NCBI GenBank assembly: GCA_017643965.1
Contig: JAEPMM010000072.1
Coordinates: 1-11,352 of the forward strand
Source of the DNA: Marinobacter sp.
GTDB lineage: Bacteria; Pseudomonadota; Gammaproteobacteria; Pseudomonadales; Oleiphilaceae
Direction: 5' to 3'
DNA: 11,352 nucleotides
Part shown: one piece after another, positions 6,517 through 11,352 of the stretch
Layout: each line of letters begins with the position of its first letter
Position numbering within the stretch: position 1 is the first letter of the stretch
Notes under the pieces: generated by a model
The model's input: the letters and a program-made list of their open reading frames with translations, nothing else
Database searches by the model: none
What the model was told of the DNA's origin: nothing
Position numbers and translations under genes: made by a program

Positions 6517-8655
6517 TCAATATTTTCCGTAGGTGCCTTCTTTGAGGGCGTCGAAGAGGTTGGCGGCGTTGTGGATTTCGCCGTCGTACTCAACCTGCTC
6601 GTTGCCCTTCAGGGTCACCTTGCTGCCGTCATCCAGGGTGAATTCGTACAGGGTGTTTTCCAGGTCTTTCTCTTTGACCAGTACACCCTGGAACGCCTCG
6701 GGGTTGAAGCGGAAGGTGGTGCAACCCTTCAGGCCCATGTCGTAGGCGTACAGGTAGATGTTCTTGAATTCCTGGTAGGCGAAGTCTGTAGGAACGTTCG
6801 CGGTTTTGGAAATCGAGGAATCTACCCATTTCTGCGCCGCGGCCTGGATGTCTACGTGCTGAGCCGGGGTAACGTCGTCCGAGGTGGTGAAGTAGCTGGG
6901 CAGCTTCTTGTCTTCGTCTTCGGAGAACGGCATGGCGCCGGCGTTTACCAGGTGGCGGTAGGCCAGCAGCTCGAAGGAAAACACGTCTACCTTCTCTTTC
7001 GTCTTGCGGCCTTCGCGGATGATGTTGCGCGCGTAGTGGTGCGAGAAGCTCGGCTCAATGCCGTTACTGGCGTTGTTGGCCAGCGACAGGCTGATGGTGC
7101 CGGTGGGCGCGATGGAGGTGTGGTGGGTAAAGCGGCCACCTTTCTCGGCCAGCTGTTCCACCACGTCTGGTGCGACCTTGGCGATTTCCTGCATGTAACG
7201 GCTGTATTTGGCGTGCAGTACCTTGCCCTTGAGCTTGTCGCCCAGCTTGTAACCGTCTTCGGCCAGCTGCGGGCACTTGCCCATCATTTTCGGGGTGATC
7301 TCGAACTCGTCGTCCATGATCGGCGCTGCGCCTTTCTCTTCGGCCAGGGCCAGAGACTGGCGCCAGCCTTCCACGGCCATTTCACGCACTACGTCTTCGG
7401 TGAACTCAACAGACTCTGCCGAACCGTAGGGCATACGCAGCATGGCGAGGGTAGAACCCAGGCCGAGGATGCCCATGCCGTGGCGGCGCTTGTAGGTGAT
7501 TTCGTGGCGCTGCTCGGCAAGCGGCAGGCCGTTGATTTCGACGACGTTGTCCAGCATGCGGGTGAAGATGGCCACCACCTTGCGGTACTTCTCATAGTTG
7601 AAGCTGGCCTTGTCGGTGAACGGGTAGTCCACGAACTTGGTCAGGTTCACCGAGCCCAGCAGGCAGCTGCCGTACGGGGGCAGGGGCTGCTCACCGCAGG
7701 GGTTGGTGGCGCGGATGTCTTCGCAGAACCAGTTGTTGTTCATCTGGTTGACCTTGTCGATCAGGATGAACCCCGGCTCGGCGTAGTCGTAGGTGCTGGT
7801 CATGATGGTGTCCCAGATGAACTGGGCTTTCAGGGTGCGGTAGATACGGCAGGCTACCTTGCCCTCATCGTTGACCACGTAGCCTTCCAGAATCGGGAAG
7901 TCGCGGTACACGAACTGGTCCGGGTTGTTCAGGTCCAGGCCTTCTTCCGCCACTTCTTTTTCGGTGACCGGGAACGACAGGTGCCAGTCGGCGTCGTTGC
8001 GCACGGCGTCGATGAAGTCTTCGGTGATCAGCAGCGACAGGTTGAACTGGCGCAGGCGGCCGTCTTCACGCTTGGCCTGGATGAAGTCGATGATGTCCGG
8101 GTGGTGCACGTCGAACGTGGCCATCTGCGCGCCACGGCGACCACCGGCGGATGACACGGTGAAGCACATGCGGTCGAAGATATCCATGAACGACAGCGGG
8201 CCGGAAGTGGTGGCACCGGCGCCAGCCACGTAAGCGCCGCGCGGGCGCAGGGTGGAGAATTCATAACCGATGCCACACCCGGCTTTCAGGGTCAGGCCGG
8301 CTTCGTGGTTCTTTTCCAGGATGTCGTTCATGGAATCACGAACGCTGCCGGACACGGTGCAGTTGATGGTGGACGTGGCAGGCTTGTGGGCCTCGGCGCC
8401 GGCGTTGGAGGTGATACGACCCGCCGGGATGGCGCCGTGCTGAAGGGCCCAGATGAACTCCTTCATGTACTTGGCGCGGTTGGATTTGGCTTCAACCTGG
8501 GCAAGGGCAGTGGCTACACGCTCGTAGGTGGCGTTGATGTCCTTGTCGACCGGCTCACCGGTTTTGGTTTTAAGCTGGTATTTGCTGCTCCAGATATCAA
8601 GCGAAGCTTCCTGCATTGGAATTGTTGTTATCACTGCCTGTGCCTTAGCGTTCAT
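6517..8655 (-). CDS. nrdJa: Class II (adenosylcobalamin-dependent) ribonucleotide reductase, catalytic part NrdJa
   Basis: A 712-aa catalytic subunit that reduces ribonucleotides to deoxyribonucleotides using a thiyl radical made with adenosylcobalamin, so it works with or without oxygen. The radical-site motif is NPCGE, with C320 as the expected thiyl Cys and N318 and E322 as partners. C331, 11 residues later, and C99 (INCTVSG) fit the redox pair of class II enzymes. The substrate-binding loop is PTGTISLSLA (517-526). No N-terminal ATP-cone is visible, so overall-activity control by dATP is not expected from this chain. The C-terminal domain found in single-chain NrdJ is absent and supplied by NrdJb downstream, the arrangement known in Pseudomonas. 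The ATG at 8653-8655 has AAGGGGA about 9 nt upstream. Expression is probably governed by the NrdR-like boxes and long leader upstream. Confidence 0.95.
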   Translation of the reverse strand: MNAKAQAVITTIPMQEASLDIWSSKYQLKTKTGEPVDKDINATYERVATALAQVEAKSNRAKYMKEFIWALQHGAIPAGRITSNAGAEAHKPATSTINCTVSGSVRDSMNDILEKNHEAGLTLKAGCGIGYEFSTLRPRGAYVAGAGATTSGPLSFMDIFDRMCFTVSSAGGRRGAQMATFDVHHPDIIDFIQAKREDGRLRQFNLSLLITEDFIDAVRNDADWHLSFPVTEKEVAEEGLDLNNPDQFVYRDFPILEGYVVNDEGKVACRIYRTLKAQFIWDTIMTSTYDYAEPGFILIDKVNQMNNNWFCEDIRATNPCGEQPLPPYGSCLLGSVNLTKFVDYPFTDKASFNYEKYRKVVAIFTRMLDNVVEINGLPLAEQRHEITYKRRHGMGILGLGSTLAMLRMPYGSAESVEFTEDVVREMAVEGWRQSLALAEEKGAAPIMDDEFEITPKMMGKCPQLAEDGYKLGDKLKGKVLHAKYSRYMQEIAKVAPDVVEQLAEKGGRFTHHTSIAPTGTISLSLANNASNGIEPSFSHHYARNIIREGRKTKEKVDVFSFELLAYRHLVNAGAMPFSEDEDKKLPSYFTTSDDVTPAQHVDIQAAAQKWVDSSISKTANVPTDFAYQEFKNIYLYAYDMGLKGCTTFRFNPEAFQGVLVKEKDLENTLYEFTLDDGSKVTLKGNEQVEYDGEIHNAANLFDALKEGTYGKY

Positions 8656-8890
8656 TCAGCCGTTCCCCTTTAAACCAATTAATACAATGTTGAAACCTGT
8701 GCCTGGAGTGGCGCCCCGGGCCGGATTGTGCGCTTGTCGAACAAAACCACTAGATGTGGTGTTGGCTCCAACCGGTGTTCGCCGGTGGAATGGGCTTCAT
8801 AGCCCTTTGTAATCGCGCCGGAACAGCCGTGAGGGCTGAGCGGGCCGCTGGGGAGGTTTCTCCGGGGCGACCCTATATATGGGCGTCTTT
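8656..8890 (-). promoter_or_regulatory. Long hairpin-rich 5' leader of nrdJa
   Basis: If transcription starts about 7 nt after the -10 element at 8897-8902, the nrdJa mRNA carries a leader of roughly 235 nt. It contains several short, clean hairpins: CAGCC/GGCTG at 8824-8838, GGGCT/AGCCC with a 4-nt loop at 8792-8805, TCC(A)ACCGG/CCGGTGGA at 8767-8789 with one bulge, and ACCAC/GTGGT at 8746-8760. In the mRNA the last is followed by UUUUGUU, a weak terminator-like arrangement. A cobalamin riboswitch would be expected for a B12 enzyme, but I could not find a B12 box or the core in the right order. A different structured regulatory RNA, or simply a structured leader, is possible. Confidence 0.45.
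8870..8885 (-). promoter_or_regulatory. NrdR-like box 2, just downstream of the start site
   Basis: The minus strand reads CGCCCATATATAGGGT, with the CCCATATATAGGG near-palindrome. Alone it is a weak match, about 10 of 16. Its centre is exactly 31 bp from that of box 1, three helical turns, which is the usual spacing of paired NrdR boxes. The spacing is the main reason for the call. Confidence 0.5.
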
Positions 8891-8896
8891 TCCGGA

Positions 8897-8924
8897 AGTA
8901 TAACAGGATATAGTGGTCTGTGAA
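8897..8924 (-). promoter_or_regulatory. Sigma-70 promoter of nrdJa-nrdJb
   Basis: On the minus strand, -35 TTCACA (8919-8924, 5/6 to consensus) is followed by a 16-bp spacer and -10 TATACT (8897-8902, 5/6) with an upstream TG, giving an extended -10. It faces nrdJa and lies among the NrdR-like boxes. Transcription would start near 8890. Confidence 0.65.
8901..8916 (-). promoter_or_regulatory. NrdR-like box 1, inside the nrdJa promoter
   Basis: The minus strand reads CCACTATATCCTGTTA, matching about 11 of 16 positions of the NrdR consensus as I know it (ACACTATATATTGTGT). It occupies the spacer and part of the -10 element, where NrdR binding would block RNA polymerase. NrdR is the ATP/dATP-sensing repressor of ribonucleotide reductase genes. 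Confidence 0.6.
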
Positions 8925-9034
8925 GAAGGAGACAACTATCGGTTGTGTCTGTGCGGCAAAGAAAATCAATGGATAGACCCTTGAATCCGCGGAATTGCCC
9001 GAAAAACCGGCAAGTTGGGCGTCTGGCCTACAAA

Positions 9035-9050
9035 GCACAATATGTTGTGG
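9035..9050. promoter_or_regulatory. Third NrdR-like palindrome in the nrdJa upstream region
   Basis: GCACAATATGTTGTGG has perfect CACAA/TTGTG arms and fits the NrdR consensus at about 13 of 16 positions, the best match in the window. It sits about 134 bp upstream of box 1 with no clear partner box 31 bp away. It may serve a second nrdJa promoter, or the divergent gene starting at 9217. No convincing -10/-35 pair could be assigned to it. Confidence 0.5.
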
Positions 9051-9216
9051 TTAAAAAATATTCGAAAAAATCCGCCATTGATTCGCTAACTCAGGTAATT
9101 GTGACCGGTGCACGTACCCCTTGCGGACGTGTCGCTAAAGTACGAATGTGGCGTCGATCTCTGCAGTGGCCCACAGGCAGTTAGGGAGTGATGACAACTA
9201 TAAAAGGAACATAATA
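9051..9216. other. Remainder of the divergent intergenic region
   Basis: The space between nrdJa (start 8655) and the secreted protein gene (start 9217) is about 560 bp. After the nrdJa leader, promoter and NrdR-like boxes, this last part holds an A-rich patch (9051-9070) and the ribosome binding site AAGGA at 9204-9208. I see no good sigma-70 or sigma-54 promoter for the rightward gene: TTGCGG/TACGAA at 9121-9146 has only a 14-bp spacer. No RNA gene is evident. The short open frames here lack a ribosome site or recognisable protein content. Confidence 0.5.
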
Positions 9217-10026
9217 ATGAAAGGCCTGAAACGCTCATTGCTGGCGCTGAGCATCATGGGGGTGCCGGCGCTTGCCGCGGCTGACATCCAGATGCTGGAC
9301 GACAGCACAATGGGAAACATCACCGGCCAGGCCGGTGTGACGATTGAACTGGAAACCAAGCTGAACATTGATCGCTTCATCTACACCGATGAAGGCTCGC
9401 TGGAGATTAACGACATCTTCGTGGGCGGTGCCAACCGCACCGACATGTTCTCGGAAATGAACCTCAACCTGAATGGCGATGCCACGGACCGGCTCGATAA
9501 CATCCGCATCAACATTGATCTGGCCAGCGACGGCGACGCCATCATCAACCTGTTGCCGCTGAGCTTCAACGCGGTGGATGTGCGGATCGCAACCGGCGCC
9601 TGGAACCTGACCGGAACCGGCGGCAGCACCACCATACTGGATAACTTCAATATGGACATGCTGGTGGGGTCGGGCACCATCCGGGTGGACACCGCTACGG
9701 ATACCCTCAATTTCCGCACTGACATCGCCATCGATGACATGGACTTTGATGTGCCGTTCCTGGCCCTCGGGATTCGTGACTTCGAGCTGACCGGTGCTGA
9801 CTACGATCTGCAGGCACCGCAGCCGCTGCGGCTGTTTGCGGCCGTTGAGCTGGATATGTACACCGCGCAGAATTCCCAGAACGTCGAGAGCCTGGCGATT
9901 GATCTGGCGAACTTCGAGGCGGATATCCGTATTGGCGGGGTGATTGTGGGGGGTACGTCCATCGGTTCCATTGCCATGGACAACCTCGCAATTACCGACA
10001 CGTCGATGCTGATCTACGGTCACTGA
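9217..10026 (+). CDS. Secreted DUF6160-like protein of unknown function
   Basis: A 269-aa protein from the ATG at 9217, chosen over the in-frame ATG at 9148 because AAGGA lies 8 nt upstream and a textbook signal peptide follows (KR, hydrophobic LLALSIMGVPALA, likely cut after A20 or A22). The mature N-terminus has IQMLDDSTMGNITGQAGVTI, the 'D-x3-M/L-x2-x-x-GQ-x-G-x-x-I' pattern of a family of exported gammaproteobacterial proteins that I know as DUF6160, some of which are annotated near pilus-assembly (Fil) genes. The remainder is acidic, rich in Asp, Asn, Ile and Thr with alternating hydrophobic residues, suggesting extended beta structure. There are no Cys residues and no transmembrane segment beyond the signal. 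It is divergent from nrdJa and ends at its own terminator, so it appears to be a single-gene unit. Function unknown. Confidence 0.82.
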   Translation: MKGLKRSLLALSIMGVPALAAADIQMLDDSTMGNITGQAGVTIELETKLNIDRFIYTDEGSLEINDIFVGGANRTDMFSEMNLNLNGDATDRLDNIRINIDLASDGDAIINLLPLSFNAVDVRIATGAWNLTGTGGSTTILDNFNMDMLVGSGTIRVDTATDTLNFRTDIAIDDMDFDVPFLALGIRDFELTGADYDLQAPQPLRLFAAVELDMYTAQNSQNVESLAIDLANFEADIRIGGVIVGGTSIGSIAMDNLAITDTSMLIYGH

Positions 10027-10051
10027 GGCGCAGGGCTGGTAACAGCCGGAT

Positions 10052-10083
10052 AAAAAAAGCGGGGCTCAGGCCCCGCTTTTTTT
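10052..10083. terminator. Bidirectional intrinsic terminator
   Basis: GCGGGGC (10059-10065), loop TCAG, GCCCCGC (10070-10076), flanked by seven A on the left and seven T on the right. It works for both the rightward secreted-protein gene (stop at 10026) and the leftward ABC ATPase gene (stop at 10089). Confidence 0.95.
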
Positions 10084-10088
10084 GTAGA

Positions 10089-10883
10089 TCAGCCCAGCAG
10101 CAGGCTGTCGTCGTCCACTTCCAGGCCCCGCTGTTTCTCGAACAGGCCCAGCAGGTCCTTCACTTCCAGGCCCTTGCGGTCTTCGCCCTCAATGTCGAAC
10201 ACCACTTCACCCTGGTGCAGCATCACGGTGCGGTCGCCCACCTCCAGCGCCTGCTTCATGCTGTGGGTCACCATCAGGGCTGTCAGCTTCTGCTCTTCGA
10301 TGATGCGGGTGGTGAGGTCCAGCACAAACGCGGCGGTTTTCGGGTCCAGTGCGGCGGTGTGTTCGTCCAGCAGCAGGATGGCGGAGGGCGTGAGGCTGGC
10401 CATCAGCAGGCTGACGGCCTGGCGCTGGCCACCGGAGAGCAGCCCCATCTTGTCCCCAAGCCGGTTCTCCAGGCCCAGTTTCAGGGTAGACAGGCTCTCG
10501 CGGAAACGCTCCATGTACTGCTTCTTGACCGCGGCGGTCAGGCCACGGCGTTGCCCGCGCTTGATGGCCAGGGCCAGGTTCTCCTCAATGCTCAGGCCCT
10601 CGCAGGTGCCGGCCAGCGGATCCTGGAACACCCGGGCGACACGGTTGGCGCGTTTGTGGGTGGGCAGCTTGGTGACATCTACGTTGTCGACGATGATGTT
10701 GCCGCTGTCGACCATCACTTCGCCGGCAAGGGCGTTCAGGAAGGTGGATTTGCCGGCGCCGTTGCTGCCAATCACGGTAACGAATTCACCCTGATTGACG
10801 GTCAGGCTCATGCCCCGCAGCGCGGGGTTTTCCAGCGGCGTGCCTTTGCCGAAGGTCAGTCTCAGATCTGTTGCGCTAATCAT
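10089..10883 (-). CDS. ABC transporter ATP-binding protein (COG1101-type, partner of a BPD_transp_2-type permease)
   Basis: A 264-aa nucleotide-binding protein that powers import across the inner membrane. All ABC motifs are present: Walker A GSNGAGKST (39-47), Q-loop Q87 (VFQDP), signature LSGGQ (149-153), Walker B ILLLDE (169-174), D-loop ALDP and switch His H207 (VTHS). The length is normal and the start ATG at 10881-10883 has GAGGGG about 6 nt upstream, overlapping the permease stop. The permease gene lies 10 bp upstream. The motif spacing and this pairing resemble the uncharacterised tripartite systems with an ABC_sub_bind lipoprotein (TrpX/TrpY/TrpZ-like), but the substrate cannot be read from the sequence. 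The binding-protein gene is expected beyond the right edge of the window. Confidence 0.9.
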   Translation of the reverse strand: MISATDLRLTFGKGTPLENPALRGMSLTVNQGEFVTVIGSNGAGKSTFLNALAGEVMVDSGNIIVDNVDVTKLPTHKRANRVARVFQDPLAGTCEGLSIEENLALAIKRGQRRGLTAAVKKQYMERFRESLSTLKLGLENRLGDKMGLLSGGQRQAVSLLMASLTPSAILLLDEHTAALDPKTAAFVLDLTTRIIEEQKLTALMVTHSMKQALEVGDRTVMLHQGEVVFDIEGEDRKGLEVKDLLGLFEKQRGLEVDDDSLLLG

Positions 10884-10893
10884 GCTTTACCCC

Positions 10894-11352
10894 TCAGGCC
10901 TTGTTGCGGGTGAGACGGGCGACAACGGACGCGCGCGCACCGGGCAGAACGATGGCCAGGGTGACCAGCACTGCCGTGATGAGGTTGAGATCCTGGGATT
11001 GCAGCCCCAGGAAATCAGCGTTCAGGGCGAAGGCGATGGCCAGGCGGTAGATGATCGCGCCAACCACACAGGCAATCAGTGCCTTGATGACGGTGTTGGG
11101 GGTGATCACCGCTTCACCGCCAATCAGCGAGGCCAGGCCGATCACGATCACGCCGACACCCATGGTGACATCCGCCGCGCCCTGGCTCTGGGCGAACAGG
11201 GCGCCCGCCAGACCCACCAGGCCGTTGGACAGCGCCACACCCAGAATGATCATGCCGCCGGTGGCAATGCCCTGGGCGCGGGCCATGCGCGGGTTGGCAC
11301 CGGTGGCCCGCATGGCCAGGCCGGTTTCGGATTTCATGAACCGCCACAACAG
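10894..11352 (-). CDS. ABC transporter permease, C-terminal part (cut by the window edge)
   Basis: The open frame runs to the window edge without a credible start (edge codons read Leu-Leu-Trp-Arg-Phe), so only the last 153 or so residues are present. The segment GLAMRATGANPRMARAQG is the cytoplasmic coupling loop typical of BPD_transp_2 / COG4120 permeases. At least four hydrophobic spans follow (around MIILGVALSNGLVGLAGALF, VGVIVIGLASLIGG, ALIACVVGAIIY and LITAVLVTLAIVLPG), ending in a short basic tail (ARLTRNKA). It forms the membrane channel for the ATPase encoded 10 bp downstream. The substrate is unknown; relatives are annotated as tryptophan/tyrosine or uncharacterised importers. Confidence 0.88.
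   Translation of the reverse strand: MLWRFMKSETGLAMRATGANPRMARAQGIATGGMIILGVALSNGLVGLAGALFAQSQGAADVTMGVGVIVIGLASLIGGEAVITPNTVIKALIACVVGAIIYRLAIAFALNADFLGLQSQDLNLITAVLVTLAIVLPGARASVVARLTRNKA

Noticed and set aside
6496..8154. A 552-codon rightward open frame opposite nrdJa.
   Set aside because: It is the antisense shadow of a GC-rich gene whose identity is certain from catalytic motifs.
8840..8866. A GGAGAAACCT-like stretch in the leader (minus strand) resembling a B12 box.
   Set aside because: It is at the 5' side of the leader, lacks the conserved GCC ends and is not preceded by the riboswitch core.
8679..9038. A 119-codon open frame on the minus strand across the nrdJa promoter and leader.
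   Set aside because: It covers the promoter and NrdR-like boxes, has no good ribosome site and its product resembles nothing recognisable.
8945..9184. A 79-codon rightward open frame before the secreted-protein gene.
   Set aside because: Its starting region lacks a ribosome site and the composition is not protein-like. It would also cover the third NrdR-like box.
9148..9216. A longer start (ATG at 9148) for the secreted protein.
   Set aside because: The extra 23 residues would bury the signal peptide, and the ribosome site fits the ATG at 9217.
1..11352. CRISPR arrays, tRNA or rRNA genes.
   Set aside because: No regularly spaced repeats, cloverleaf pattern or rRNA signature was seen.

Overview
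The window looks like chromosome of a moderately GC-rich marine gammaproteobacterium, Marinobacter-like or a related Pseudomonas-type lineage. That placement is an inference. It rests on the split class II ribonucleotide reductase (NrdJa/NrdJb as in Pseudomonas), the type of signal-peptide protein beside it, and the GC-rich codon use of the right half. The left half is clearly more AT-rich and reads as acquired DNA.

Layout. (1) Positions 1-135 hold the 3' end of a dead IS3-family transposase gene. (2) Positions 84-5563 hold a compact leftward operon of four genes: three tyrosine recombinases of 414, 522 and 753 aa, then a 141-aa protein with a possible helix-turn-helix and a coiled coil. Spacings are -19, -11 and +8 bp. 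This is the recombination module at one end of an integrated island, whose cargo probably lies left of position 1. The layout recalls Tn554-type (tnpA-tnpB-tnpC) and RIT elements and, most closely, the recently named gamma-mobile-trio (GmtY/GmtZ/GmtX) islands; that last match is from memory and was not searched. (3) The island edge lies somewhere in 5564-5710, just beyond the intrinsic terminator of the nrd operon. (4) Positions 5795-8655 encode NrdJb and NrdJa, the two parts of an adenosylcobalamin-dependent ribonucleotide reductase, transcribed leftward. Upstream are a good sigma-70 promoter, two NrdR-like boxes 31 bp apart centre to centre, a third, better NrdR-like palindrome further upstream, and a leader of about 235 nt rich in hairpins. 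(5) At 9217-10026 a secreted DUF6160-like protein is read rightward. (6) A bidirectional terminator at 10052-10083 separates it from a leftward ABC transporter pair: an ATPase and the C-terminal part of a permease that runs off the right edge.

How it fits together. The nrdJ genes make dNTP precursors without oxygen and are probably under NrdR control. The island sits directly after their terminator in the same direction, so the host operon stays intact. The recombinases show graded active sites: the first is canonical, while the second and third deviate and carry Cys-rich tails, which suggests divided roles. The 3' end of the small gene runs antisense over the dead IS3 transposase, a sign that this end of the module has been remodelled.
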